A DNA stretch of 64,000 nt from Tautonia marina (GCF_009177065.1 NZ_WEZF01000021.1:62001-126000), one strand, 5' to 3'. Positions 48,703 through 57,912 are shown, numbered from the stretch's first letter. Notes: generated by a model not told the origin, from the letters alone. Translations and numbers: made by a program.

Positions 48703-48805
48703 TGCCAGTGCCTCCTCAATTCAAAGGAAAAAGGGAATCCGACGGACGTGACACCGGTAACGGCGTCTCAATCACCCAGCCGACCGCAAGCAGTCGCTGG
48801 CCGCT

Positions 48806-48823
48806 CATTGTCGTCGGACAATG
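48806..48823 (-). promoter_or_regulatory. Palindrome CATTGTC-GTCG-GACAATG upstream of the aldo/keto reductase
   Basis: Seven-base perfect arms with a four-base centre, 104 bases upstream of the start codon. The half-site matches ATTGTC-G-GACAAT at 26923-26935 ahead of the PSD1 cassette. It is a possible operator. Confidence 0.35.
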
Positions 48824-48930
48824 CTCGCCGGTCAACAATTCTTGAACCAATGCCCGGCACTCGGTTCGATTTGGCACGACCTCCGACTCCCGACGGTCGG
48901 CTCACCCCGCTCGCCTCGAGTCAACGACAC

Positions 48931-48962
48931 GGGGGCGGACCCGCCACGACAGGCCCGCCCCC
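48931..48962 (-). terminator. GC-rich hairpin downstream of the TolC-family gene
   Basis: GGGGGCGG (48931-48938) pairs with CCGCCCCC (48955-48962), about 45 bases beyond the stop of the TolC-family gene. There is no T-run. The rest of 48703-49007 holds only the palindrome above. Confidence 0.35.
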
Positions 48963-49007
48963 GCAAGGGACGCAAGAACGAGGAGAGGAAGGACGGCTGC
49001 TCGCCAA

Positions 49008-51488
49008 TCACCCGCCCGGGGGCAGGGGTGGCAGGTCGATCGGCGACGTTTCTGGGATCGACTCGCTCGGCGGCAAGGGCGGTAAGGCCCTGGTGTCCGC
49101 CGGGAGTGATCGCGAGGGGAGGGGAGGGAGCGAGGCAGGGTTCGTCACCGGTGCCGTCGGGGAGATCGGCACCGATCGGCTGGCCGGGGTCAGTTCCCCC
49201 GAGGCTCGGCTTACGGCCGGATCAACGCGCCCCGGGATCTCGGCGACCGGCTGGTTCCGGTTCCGAGCAGGGTTCGTTCCCGAGGCCAGGCTCGGGGTCG
49301 GCTGGGCTCCCACGGTCGAGCCCGATCCGGAGTCCCGCCCCGGTTGGGTCGAGGAGAGCGGAACCGGATCGCCCACCGGAGTCGTCGGGCCGACCGGCAT
49401 GGCCGGTGGGCCGAAGCTGCCGTATGGAGCCGGGAAGAACGGGCTCGGTTCCGGGGGCGTCGAGCCGGGGGGCGACATCGGCGGCAAGGGGTCCTGGATC
49501 GGCGGGGCAACCACCGGCTTCGGCGCGACCGGGCCTTCCGGCTCGATCGGAATGCGGCGGTGGGCCTTCTGCTGGTCGATCGCCTGCACATACGCCTTCG
49601 GCGGTTGCGGCCCTTCAGCCACGGCAATGTTGTTGTAGGCGAGCAACGTCCCCTTGGCTTCTTCCAGGGCGGCGATCGCCGTGTTGTAGCTGGTCTTGTA
49701 TCGAGCCTCGATCGCCACGGCGTTCGACCAGCGGTTCACGGCGTCGAGGTAGCGGTCGATGTTGATCGTCCCGGCCTCAAAGAACGCTTCCTGAGCCTTC
49801 AAGCGACGCTCGGCCGCTTCACGAAGCTGCCCGGCGTACTTCAACAGCTTGTAGTTCGCGTCCACCTCGACAAAGAACCGCGCCAGGGCGTGCACCGACT
49901 GGTGAACGGTCTGCTGGAGGAAGGCCCGCTGACGGAGCAGGGCGTACTGAGCCTGCCTCGTCTCGGCCAGGGGGCCTCGGAAGCCAATCGGCATCGAGAA
50001 GGTCAGGCCGACCTGCCAGGTCTGGAAGTTGTTGTGGAACGTAGGGGCCGGATTCACCCCCGCCGCCGCCTGTTGCTGTGCGATGATCGGGTCGATCGCC
50101 AGCACCGAGCGGCCCGTCATAACCGCGAAGGCTTCGTCGAGGTCCTCGCCGAGGCCGTTGAACTGATACAGCATGTCCAGGTTCAAGGCCGGCAAGAGCT
50201 GGTTGCGAGCGAGGAGCAACTGCAGTTCGGCCACCCGGACCAGAAGCTGTTGCTGCACGATGTCCGGCTGATAACTGATCAACTGCGCGAGGCTGCTCTC
50301 CCAGTCCGGCTGGACCCGGGCGGTCGTCCAGTCGGTGACGGGCACAATCCGCCGACCGTCGTACGGCGGCAGGCCGAGCAGTTCGCGGAACTGGCGCTCG
50401 GTGGTAATCAGGTCGGCGGTCGCCTGCACCAGTTCGAGCTGGAACTGGCGGAGCTGTTCCTCAGCCTCGGCCACGTCCGGTTCCGAGCCGGTGCCGACCT
50501 CTCGCTTCACCACTTCCCGCTCGTAAATCGCCTCGCCGAGCCGCACCGCCTGCTGACGGCTCCAGTACTGCACCTGCTGCTGCGAGAGGGCCCAGTACTG
50601 CTGCTCGACCGAGCGAACCATCGCCATCACCTCGGCCTTGAATCGCCAGACCGAGGCGTCGGCGTTCAGCCGCTGAATGACGATGGGCGCCCGGTTGGCT
50701 TCCAGGCCGCTCGGCCCGGTCTGGTCGGTTCCGCCCAGCAACGGCTGGCTGAATTGCAAGGTCGTCCGTGCGCCGTAGGCCGACGGATAGGTCTGAATCG
50801 GCGAGTTGCCGTAGGTGTAATCGACCTGGTTCGCCACCCGGAACGTGGCACCCGTGGCCGTTCGCTTCGACAGCGCCGCCTCAAAGCTGGGAACGCCCTG
50901 GGGCGCTCCTCGCTGCCGGACGAGGGCCAGGACGTTCGTATCCGCGTCGAAGAAACCGGCCTGAATCGAGTTGTTGACCAGGAAGTCGCGGCTCTCGTAG
51001 AAGAATCGGGTGGTGAGCTGACCATCGAAGACCGACAACGCCCGGGCAATCTGGGTTTCCTGGATCGCCGGGTCATAAATCGTCGCCAGCGTTCCGGCAC
51101 CCAGCGCCGCCCCGGCCTGGGTGTTCAAGGGGGTCGGGGCGAACCCTTCGACCGGAATCCCCTGAGCACCGAGCGAGATCACGCGGATGACCTCCGAGTT
51201 ATCCATCCCGAGCTGGATGGCCTCCTCCAGCGTCATCGGCCAGGGTTCCATGGCCTCGGCATTGTCCGGCGTGCGTGGGGGCACGATGTCGGGCAACTGA
51301 ACGGGAAGATCACTAAAGAAGGCCGCCTGCTGAACGGCTCGGTCTTCATCGGCCACGGCGGAAATCGGGTCATGCGGGACCTGCTTCGTCTGGTCGATGT
51401 AGGGGATCCTTTGGCAACCGGCCAGGGCCAACCATGCCACGGCCACTGCCGCTCGCACGTACCGGTTACCGAATCGGGTCAATCGCAT
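49008..51488 (-). CDS. TolC-family outer membrane lipoprotein with proline-rich C-terminal tail
   Basis: An 826-residue protein. The lipoprotein signal AVAWLALAGCQR is followed by a TolC/OEP-like helical body (about 60-610). The repeat-like helices (for example QQVQYWSRQQAVRLGEAIYE and YALLRQRAFLQQTVHQSVHALA) and the sentence GTINIDRYLDAVNRWSNAVAIEARYKT, read in parts, fit outer membrane efflux factors. A tail of about 200 residues rich in Pro, Ser and Gly, with no fold visible, follows (PPLPPSESIPETSPIDLPPLPPGG region). No inner-membrane pump or fusion protein is adjacent. It probably forms an outer membrane exit duct; the tail could reach peptidoglycan or the cell surface (inference). Confidence 0.88.
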   Translation of the reverse strand: MRLTRFGNRYVRAAVAVAWLALAGCQRIPYIDQTKQVPHDPISAVADEDRAVQQAAFFSDLPVQLPDIVPPRTPDNAEAMEPWPMTLEEAIQLGMDNSEVIRVISLGAQGIPVEGFAPTPLNTQAGAALGAGTLATIYDPAIQETQIARALSVFDGQLTTRFFYESRDFLVNNSIQAGFFDADTNVLALVRQRGAPQGVPSFEAALSKRTATGATFRVANQVDYTYGNSPIQTYPSAYGARTTLQFSQPLLGGTDQTGPSGLEANRAPIVIQRLNADASVWRFKAEVMAMVRSVEQQYWALSQQQVQYWSRQQAVRLGEAIYEREVVKREVGTGSEPDVAEAEEQLRQFQLELVQATADLITTERQFRELLGLPPYDGRRIVPVTDWTTARVQPDWESSLAQLISYQPDIVQQQLLVRVAELQLLLARNQLLPALNLDMLYQFNGLGEDLDEAFAVMTGRSVLAIDPIIAQQQAAAGVNPAPTFHNNFQTWQVGLTFSMPIGFRGPLAETRQAQYALLRQRAFLQQTVHQSVHALARFFVEVDANYKLLKYAGQLREAAERRLKAQEAFFEAGTINIDRYLDAVNRWSNAVAIEARYKTSYNTAIAALEEAKGTLLAYNNIAVAEGPQPPKAYVQAIDQQKAHRRIPIEPEGPVAPKPVVAPPIQDPLPPMSPPGSTPPEPSPFFPAPYGSFGPPAMPVGPTTPVGDPVPLSSTQPGRDSGSGSTVGAQPTPSLASGTNPARNRNQPVAEIPGRVDPAVSRASGELTPASRSVPISPTAPVTNPASLPPLPSRSLPADTRALPPLPPSESIPETSPIDLPPLPPGG

Positions 51489-52100
51489 GGCCAGACCGTC
51501 CTTGTGATTCGCGCCATGGGACGAAGGATGTGACCCGATCGGCCGGGTCTTCGCGGTTCAGACCGCTACGAGCCTTTTCCGGCAACGAGCGGCCTCGCGG
51601 TCCTTCGGTCCGCCGCCCGCAGACAATCCGCCGTCAGGCATTGGGACTGGTCGTTCCAACACCCTTGGGCCTGATCGCCGTCTCTCGGGTTTCCCTCAGT
51701 TCGACCAGGGGATGAATCGGTCGAAACAGATGTGCGTCTTGAGGGGACCCGGAGGATTTTAACGATTTTCCGGGTCGTGCCTAGGGCAACGGTCAACCGG
51801 ATCGCGCAGTGCGCACGCCCGGCAATGTCATCAGGACAGTGAAGCCCATCGACTTCCCGAACGACCTTCGGAAAATCGAGCATCCTTGCTTCCGATCACC
51901 AGCGCACGGAGCATCGTCGTCCCGGCTCGCGGTCCGATCGGCATCTCTCCGCGTGGTTCCGGACCATACCCGGCGCAGACGGAGAACCGGCCGGCTCTCG
52001 AAGGGAACCTTCGTCTCGTCCTCGCCCCGTCCTGGCGATCGGGCAGATTGAGCGCGACCCCGCGCCCCGCCTGATGGATGCGTCCCTCAGCCGGTTGGGC
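51489..52100. other. Intergenic region, 612 bases
   Basis: No gene, RNA or repeat is supported. Short open frames on both strands have no ribosome binding site or recognisable protein. A TTAAAAT box on the minus strand near 51755 is not matched by a well-spaced -35 box. Confidence 0.4.
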
Positions 52101-52439
52101 TCAGGGTTTCTTCGGGTGATGGTTGTTGCTGGGGGTGGGGCTGGAGCCCGACTCGTCGATGGCCTTCTGGATGTCTTCCAGGGCGATCGCGCCGACCTCG
52201 TTGCCCAGCAAGGCGCTGAGTTGAAGACCGACCAGCGTTTCGCTCGGATGAGAACGATCGCCGAGCATTTGCAAGAACGGTTCAGCACCCACCAGAACCG
52301 CCCGAGGCCGTCCGTGGACCGTCAGGACGTAGCGAACGTCGGGGTGCTGAAGTTCGTTGAGAATGGTCGGCAGATTCTGGTGCAATTCCCGACTGCCGAT
52401 AATACGGACGGGGGAATCGGCCTTCTTCTGGCCTGCCAT
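52101..52439 (-). CDS. Phd/YefM-family antitoxin-like protein (orphan)
   Basis: A 112-residue protein. The first 70 residues show the Phd/YefM pattern: VRIIGSRELHQNLPTILNEL, then VRYVLTVHGRPRAVLVGAEPF, matching the DNA-binding N-terminal domain of prevent-host-death antitoxins. The C-terminal part (LLGNEVGAIALEDIQKAIDE plus a Pro/Asn/His tail) would be the toxin-binding region. No toxin gene (Doc, YoeB or PIN type) is adjacent on either side, so it is an orphan or a stand-alone regulator. GGAGG lies 11 bases upstream of the ATG at 52439. Confidence 0.78.
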   Translation of the reverse strand: MAGQKKADSPVRIIGSRELHQNLPTILNELQHPDVRYVLTVHGRPRAVLVGAEPFLQMLGDRSHPSETLVGLQLSALLGNEVGAIALEDIQKAIDESGSSPTPSNNHHPKKP

Positions 52440-52595
52440 GAAACCCGGCCTCCACCGAAGTGTGCAATCACAAAGAACAAAAGAGTCCGGGCCGTCCCTG
52501 AATCCAAGCAAGCGACCCTACCATCCTGAGCGAGACGCAACCGAGCGATTCGGTTCTCTCGAACACAGCGGCCGAATGGCCTTGGGCCTTAACCC

Positions 52596-52622
52596 AAAAA
52601 CGCCGGAACAAGAAGTCCGGCG
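52596..52622 (-). terminator. Rho-independent terminator of tRNA-Ala
   Basis: On the minus strand CGCCGGAC-TTCTT-GTTCCGGCG is followed by TTTTT. It lies 20 bases beyond the tRNA 3' end. Confidence 0.85.
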
Positions 52623-52640
52623 ATGGATGAAAGTGATTCG

Positions 52641-52715
<75 letters not shown>

Positions 52716-52874
52716 GTGCGTTGTGTTGGTAAGGTATCAAGTCGGTTTGGGAAAGTCAACGGTTCGCAGGCCGAAGGTTTTCATCTTCTGCTCGTTTTTC
52801 GAAAAGAACCGCCCAAAATCGCCCGAACATGGCACCCCCTGAACCATCTTCCCGCTCCCAGAAGGACGACATTC

Positions 52875-53690
52875 ATGGATCGAGCCCAGTCTTCCGAAGT
52901 CCGCGTTCCTCACGCCCATCTGGTCCTGACCAACGACGACGGCATCGACGCTCCCGGCATCGACGCCTTGCGCCTGGCGGCCGAACCGCTGGGCGAGGTC
53001 CGCGTGGTCGCCCCGGCCGATCCCTGGTCGAGCAAAGGCCATGCCGTGACCGCCGGCGGCGAGCCGATTCGGGTCGAACGGCGCGGACCTCACCAAATTG
53101 CCGTGGGAGGAACCCCGGCCGACTGTGTCCGCCTGGCCTTGCATCATCTGGCGCCGGGCCCAGCCTGGGTTCTGGCGGGGATCAATCGAGGGGGGAATCT
53201 CGGGGCCGACATCCATCACTCGGGCACGGTCGCGGCGGCCCGCGAGGCGGTCTTGCACGGCTACCCGGCCATTGCCGTTTCGCATTACATCCGGCGCGAT
53301 CGGCCGTTGGACTGGCAACGGGCCGCCTCCTGGACCCGCCAGGTGCTTGAGCTGCTCATGAACCGCCCCTGGACTCCCGGAACCTTGTGGAACGTCAACC
53401 TTCCGCACCCGAATCCCGAGGAACCCGACCCGGACATTGTCTTCTGCCCGATCGATCCGTCTCCTTTGCCGCTCGGTTTCGCCGTCGAAGGGGACGAGGC
53501 CATCTATAATGGCGATTACCACGGCCGAGCACGGGTGCCAGGGGCCGATGTCGAGGTCTGCTTCGGCGGTCGGATCGCGGTATCTTGCGTGCCGATTCTC
53601 CCCGATCCGGCCAAGGTGATCCCGACCCCGACCGAGGTGATCGCCCTGCACACCGACCGCCCCGGCGCATCGGAGCCACTCGGACGGTAG
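52875..53690 (+). CDS. surE: 5'/3'-nucleotidase SurE
   Basis: A 271-residue metal-dependent phosphatase acting on nucleoside monophosphates, in the stationary-phase survival family. Signatures: LTNDDGIDAPGI at the N-terminus (the metal-binding DD), DPWSSKGHAVT, and GINRGGNLGADIHHSGTVAAAREA. Length and motifs are normal for SurE. The ATG at 52875 follows AGGAC; longer upstream starts would overlap the tRNA. It is followed by an FKBP lipoprotein gene 89 bases later. Confidence 0.95.
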   Translation: MDRAQSSEVRVPHAHLVLTNDDGIDAPGIDALRLAAEPLGEVRVVAPADPWSSKGHAVTAGGEPIRVERRGPHQIAVGGTPADCVRLALHHLAPGPAWVLAGINRGGNLGADIHHSGTVAAAREAVLHGYPAIAVSHYIRRDRPLDWQRAASWTRQVLELLMNRPWTPGTLWNVNLPHPNPEEPDPDIVFCPIDPSPLPLGFAVEGDEAIYNGDYHGRARVPGADVEVCFGGRIAVSCVPILPDPAKVIPTPTEVIALHTDRPGASEPLGR

Positions 53691-53779
53691 AATAGTTCTG
53701 ACCTGTGCTTCACAAGGATCGGGGATCATCCTTCCTTTCGAGACTTCCCCCAATGGCGAGACGGGAGCAACGGACAATC

Positions 53780-54388
53780 ATGACGACACCCCTTCGACGA
53801 TGGTCGCTGTGGGCCATCGCCGCGGCGATGGTCGCCCAGGCCGGTTGTGGCCAGCCGCCCCCGATGGTCCCGATGACTCCTGCGGGAGTGGGGGGCGATC
53901 CCCTGACGGTCAACCTCGAAGACGATCAGTACAGGGCCCAGGCCCTCGGTGAAACTCCGGCCTCTCGCGAGAGTACGGTCGCCTCCTCGGTCCCGGCGCC
54001 CAGCGATCTGCCAAAGATCGTCCGCGAGCCGACCGAACCCGGCCAGGAGGTCGAACTCGAAAACGGCCTGCGCTACACCACGCTCAAGCCCGGTGATCCC
54101 GAAGGCCCGATGGCCGAGCTGGGCCGCACGGTCTCCGTCTTCTACCGCGGCACCCTTGCCGACGGCACCGAGTTCGACTCGAACATGGGCGGACAGCCCG
54201 CCGACTTCCCGCTCAATCCTGGCGGCCTGATCCAGGGGTGGATCGAGGGCATCCCCGGCATGCGGGTCGGCGAGCGACGCCGCCTGGTCATCCCGGCCCA
54301 GCTCGGCTACGGCGATCGCGGCGCCCCGCCGAAGATCCCCCCCGGCGCCGAGCTGACTTTCGAGGTCGAACTGGTCGGGGTACGCTGA
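53780..54388 (+). CDS. FKBP-type peptidyl-prolyl isomerase, lipoprotein
   Basis: A 202-residue protein. The lipoprotein signal (LWAIAAAMVAQAGCGQ) is followed by a disordered linker and a C-terminal FKBP domain (about 100-202). FKBP elements are visible: VSVFYRGTLADGTEFDSN, LNPGGLIQGWIEGIPGM, VGERRRLVIPAQLGYG and PPGAELTFEVELVGV. It would catalyse proline isomerisation in envelope proteins, anchored to a membrane. An in-frame ATG at 53753 is an alternative start, but 53780 fits the signal peptide better. Confidence 0.92.
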   Translation: MTTPLRRWSLWAIAAAMVAQAGCGQPPPMVPMTPAGVGGDPLTVNLEDDQYRAQALGETPASRESTVASSVPAPSDLPKIVREPTEPGQEVELENGLRYTTLKPGDPEGPMAELGRTVSVFYRGTLADGTEFDSNMGGQPADFPLNPGGLIQGWIEGIPGMRVGERRRLVIPAQLGYGDRGAPPKIPPGAELTFEVELVGVR

Positions 54389-54468
54389 CCCCCCCGCGAT
54401 CCTGGCTCGGTTCCCATTCCGCAGTGGCTCCTTCACCCTCGATCCCGGTCGATGGCTGCATTCCGTCC

Positions 54469-54496
54469 CCCTCTCCCCGCCTCCGCGGGGAGAGGG
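54469..54496. repeat. Perfect 12-bp inverted repeat (REP-like)
   Basis: CCCTCTCCCCGC, loop CTCC, then GCGGGGAGAGGG, followed by TCGGGGTGAGGG. Elements of this sort recur in many GC-rich genomes; only one copy was noticed here. The rest of the 378-base gap 54389-54766 shows nothing coding. Confidence 0.6.
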
Positions 54497-54766
54497 TCGG
54501 GGTGAGGGTTCCCCGGCCCGCCCTCCTTGCCTTGCGAGCCCACCACCTCCCCCCCTTTTCACCTTCGTCCCTCTTTCTCCGCGACCCGAGCCCAAAAAAC
54601 CGACCGGTCCCGGCCGGAATCGCGCAAACGGTTTCCGACGCGATCCGCCTTGTCGGATCTGGCCGCCTCGGGTACGTTTCCGACCTTATGAATCCCGCAC
54701 AGAAGGTGCGGAGCCACGGCGGACTCCGTGCCATCATCTGGGACGAGCAACGAGGGGGAGGCCGGC

Positions 54767-56014
54767 ATGGAGGCGGGCCCGCACATTCCGATCGGAGCCT
54801 CAAGGCCAGAGACGCCTTCCCGAGCGGTCCGCGCGGCCCTCGTCCACGACTGGCTGACCGGCATGAGAGGCGGCGAGAAGTGCCTGGAAATTCTCTGCCG
54901 GGCCTTTCCGGATGCCCCCTTGTTCACGCTCCTGCACGATCGCGGCCGGATGAGCCCGACGATCGAGGCCATGACCATCCAAACGTCCCCCTTGCAACGC
55001 ATTCCGGGCGTCTTGCGGCACTATCGCCATCTGCTCCCGGTCATGCCCCTGGCCGCGCGATCGTGGCGTCCCGAAGGGGTGGACGTGGTCATCAGCCTGA
55101 GCCACTGCGTCGCCAAGTCGGTCCGCGTCCCTCCCGGCGTGCCGCACCTTTGCTACTGCTTCACCCCCATGCGCTACGCCTGGGAAGGCCGAGCGGCCTA
55201 CCTCGATGGCTGGACCGGCAAGCCGGTTCGCAAGGCGATGGCCGGGGCGGCGCTCGACCGTCTCCGCGCCTGGGACCAGGCCACGGCCCGCGGCGTCACG
55301 CAGTTCGTGGCCATCTCCGAGACGGTTCGCCAGCGGATTGCCCGCTGCTACGGACGAGACAGCCGGGTCATTCCCCCTCCGGTCGACACGGCGTTTTACA
55401 CCCCCGACCCGACCACCCCGCGCGACGGCCCGTATCTGTGCGTCTCGGCCCTGGTGCCGTACAAGAAGCTCGACCACGCCGTCACCGCCTGCTCGGCCAC
55501 CGGTCGGCCATTGGTGGTGATCGGCTCCGGCCCCGAACGGGCTCGCCTGGAGAAGCTGGCCGGACCTTCGGTGCAGTTTCTCGGCTGGCAACCCGACGAG
55601 GTCATCCGCGACCACTACCGACGCTGCCGCGCCTTGCTCTTTCCCGGCGAGGAAGATTTCGGCATCGTCCCCGCCGAGGCCCTCGCCTGTGGCGCTCCGG
55701 TGATCGCCCTGAATCGCGGCGGGGTGGCCGAAACGGTCGATCACCGCACCGGCTGGCGTTACGACCAGCCAGGCCCCGAGCCCCTTTGCCAGGCCATCGA
55801 GGCGTTTGAGGCCGCCGGCCGGCCCCACGACCCCTTCCTCGCCCGCCGCAAGGCCGAGTCCCTGGCGCCGGAGGTCTTCCACGACCGGATCGTGTCCTTG
55901 ATTGACGAGATTCTCTCGGCCTCGCCGACGATTCCCGGTCCCCATGTCCCGATCCGCCCCGGTCCTCGACGCGATCGCCGGCGGCCGTCTGATCGGATCG
56001 CCGAATCCGCTTGA
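54767..56014 (+). CDS. Glycosyltransferase family 4-like protein
   Basis: A 415-residue GT-B fold glycosyltransferase. The N-terminal domain begins AALVHDWLTGMRGGEKCLEIL, which is typical of GT4 mannosyl/glucosyltransferases. Later motifs include ISLSHCVAKSV, CYCFTPMRYAWEG, VVIGSGPERARLEKLA and the donor-site EEDFGIVPAEALACGAPVIALNRGGVAETV. GAGGGGGAGG upstream supports the ATG at 54767; an in-frame ATG at 54728 is less likely. The last 40 residues are Arg/Pro-rich. It lies in no obvious glycan cluster; the acceptor is unknown. Confidence 0.92.
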   Translation: MEAGPHIPIGASRPETPSRAVRAALVHDWLTGMRGGEKCLEILCRAFPDAPLFTLLHDRGRMSPTIEAMTIQTSPLQRIPGVLRHYRHLLPVMPLAARSWRPEGVDVVISLSHCVAKSVRVPPGVPHLCYCFTPMRYAWEGRAAYLDGWTGKPVRKAMAGAALDRLRAWDQATARGVTQFVAISETVRQRIARCYGRDSRVIPPPVDTAFYTPDPTTPRDGPYLCVSALVPYKKLDHAVTACSATGRPLVVIGSGPERARLEKLAGPSVQFLGWQPDEVIRDHYRRCRALLFPGEEDFGIVPAEALACGAPVIALNRGGVAETVDHRTGWRYDQPGPEPLCQAIEAFEAAGRPHDPFLARRKAESLAPEVFHDRIVSLIDEILSASPTIPGPHVPIRPGPRRDRRRPSDRIAESA

Positions 56015-56104
56015 CCGGGCTGAGCGGTTGCGAGGGCTCCGCGGGGCCTTTACGATGACCACCGCAACCAACCCAATCCGCTCTCCCCGGACTTGGCCGA
56101 GCCC

Positions 56105-57535
56105 ATGAGCCGCACGACTTCCCCGGCCTCCGCCGCCGAAGACCCCCGTCTCGGCCAGGTCGATCAGATTCAGGAGCCGCCCCCGACCCTGGGCAAGGCG
56201 CTCCGGCAGATCGGCCCCGGCCTGATTCTCGCCGCGGCCATTGTCGGCACCGGCGAGCTAATCGCCACCACGCACGCCGGGGCCAAGGCCGGATTCGTCA
56301 TCCTCTGGCTGGTCATCATCAGTTGCTTCATCAAGGTCTTCGTTCAGGTCGAGCTGGGACGCTACGCCGTCTCCAGCGGCCAGACGACCTTCTCCGGCTT
56401 CCGATCGCTGCCGGGGCCGGGTCCGTTGCTTGTCTGGTGGTGCGCGATCATGCTGCTGGTCACGCAGTTGCAGATCGGCGCGATGATCGCCGGCATCGGC
56501 CAGGCCGCGTCGATGATCCTGCCCCGAGTGACGGTCTTGCTCGGTGGCAGCCTCGGTCTCAATGAGCGCCCCGAACTGTTCTGGGGAGTGCTCGTCACCG
56601 CCCTGACCGCCGCGATGCTCTGGACCGGCAGCTATCGCCTGGTCGAGCGGACGATGACCGCCTTTGTCGCCGTCTTCACCCTGATGACCGTCCTCTGCGT
56701 CATCCTCTTGCCCCCCGACGTGGCGATCCGATGGGGGCAGTTGGCCGAGGGGCTCACCTTCCGCATTCCGAACGATCCAACGATCATCATGGCCGCCCTG
56801 GCCATGTTCGGCATCACCGGAGTCGGGGCCACGGAACTGCTCAGCTACCCTTACTGGTGCATGGAAAAAGGCTACGCCCGATCGACCGGCCCCCGAGACG
56901 ACTCGAGCGCCTGGATTCAGCGTGCCCGAGGCTGGATGCGCGTCTTGCAGCTCGACGCCTGGGTGAGCATGGTCGTCTACACGATCGCTACGGTCGCCTT
57001 CTTCCTGCTCGGCGCCGCCGTCCTGCACGGCCAGACCGAGGCCGGCGGCCTGCCCGACCGCGTCGATGAGATGATCCTCACCCTCGTGCAAATGTACGAG
57101 CCGGCCCTCGGACCCACCGCGGCCAAGTGGTTCCTCGTCCTTGGCGCCATCGCCGTGCTTTACTCGACCCTCTTTGCCGCCACGGCCGGAACCGGCCGCC
57201 TGCTGGCCGACTTCCTCCGCGTCTGCGACTACTACCCCCGAGACTCCGAGGAATACCGCCGCAAGTGGGTTCGTTTCTTCTGCGTGGCCCTGCCGATCTT
57301 CGGCCTCTTGCTTTATATGGGCCTTGGCAGTCCGGTGCGGATGGTCACGCTCGGCGGCCTGATGCAGGCCATCACCCTGCCACTGATCGCCTCCGCCGCC
57401 GTCTTCCTTCGCTACCGAAGGTCCGACCCGCGCGTCACGGCCGGAAAACTCTGGGATCTCCTGCTCTGGATCTCGATGCTCGGCCTCATCTTCGCCGGCG
57501 GATACCTCGGCGCCTCGCAACTCGGCCTGATCTGA
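56105..57535 (+). CDS. Nramp-family transporter, divergent subgroup
   Basis: A 476-residue protein with about 11 membrane helices and the overall Nramp pattern (IGPGLILAAAIVGTGELIATTHAGA in helix 1, seen in parts; PYWCMEKGYAR after helix 6). The metal-coordinating DPGN of helix 1 reads GTGE and the MPH-type motif of helix 6 is replaced by TGVGATELLSYP, so classical Mn/Fe coordination is not conserved. Similar sequences occur widely in environmental bacteria, and their substrate is not established; Nramp-related Mg transporters also lack DPGN. The ATG at 56105 is preferred over upstream TTG. Confidence 0.85.
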   Translation: MSRTTSPASAAEDPRLGQVDQIQEPPPTLGKALRQIGPGLILAAAIVGTGELIATTHAGAKAGFVILWLVIISCFIKVFVQVELGRYAVSSGQTTFSGFRSLPGPGPLLVWWCAIMLLVTQLQIGAMIAGIGQAASMILPRVTVLLGGSLGLNERPELFWGVLVTALTAAMLWTGSYRLVERTMTAFVAVFTLMTVLCVILLPPDVAIRWGQLAEGLTFRIPNDPTIIMAALAMFGITGVGATELLSYPYWCMEKGYARSTGPRDDSSAWIQRARGWMRVLQLDAWVSMVVYTIATVAFFLLGAAVLHGQTEAGGLPDRVDEMILTLVQMYEPALGPTAAKWFLVLGAIAVLYSTLFAATAGTGRLLADFLRVCDYYPRDSEEYRRKWVRFFCVALPIFGLLLYMGLGSPVRMVTLGGLMQAITLPLIASAAVFLRYRRSDPRVTAGKLWDLLLWISMLGLIFAGGYLGASQLGLI

Positions 57536-57651
57536 AGCGGAACACCTCCGCGCCGTTTTGCCTCTTGATTGCGTGACGGGGGCCGTGCGATGATGCCGCC
57601 CTCGTCTCCGTTTTCTCGATCCCGATTCACGTCCCCTCGGGAACTGCGCTG

Positions 57652-57912
57652 ATGATGCGTCAATTCAAGCTCCCGCTCATCGTCACGGGAGCCGCGCTGG
57701 TGCTTGCGGTGCTTGTCGGTCTGGTCGCCGTCACCTGGATTGACGGGGCGTCCCTCTCCAACCGCCAAAAAGAGCAGCGGGCCCAGCAACTTGGTGCCGC
57801 CACGGCGACGATCGTCTGCGTGGTGATTGCCCCGTTCTGGTTCGTCTCCGCGGCAAAGCTCGGCAAGGAACGCCGGGCCGCCCAGAAAACGAAAAAACCC
57901 TCACGCCGCTGA
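57652..57912 (+). CDS. Small membrane protein, 86 aa
   Basis: Two predicted membrane helices (about 8-29, VTGAALVLAVLVGLVAV; and about 50-68, ATIVCVVIAPFWFVSAA), a short connecting segment rich in Gln/Arg, and a very basic C-terminal tail (KERRAAQKTKKPSRR). No family is recognised. The gene follows the Nramp-like gene by 116 bases and has a strong hairpin after its stop. A second ATG three bases downstream is an alternative start. Confidence 0.7.
   Translation: MMRQFKLPLIVTGAALVLAVLVGLVAVTWIDGASLSNRQKEQRAQQLGAATATIVCVVIAPFWFVSAAKLGKERRAAQKTKKPSRR

Noticed and set aside
49344-51533. 729-codon open frame opposite the TolC-family gene
   Set aside because: Arg/Gly/His-rich shadow without start signal or domain.
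51566-51883. 105-codon minus-strand frame upstream of the TolC-family gene
   Set aside because: No ribosome binding site, no recognisable protein, and a composition like noncoding sequence.
54238-55809. Long plus-strand frame overlapping the FKBP and GT4 genes
   Set aside because: Overlaps two well-supported genes in another frame and is Arg/Pro-rich without motifs.
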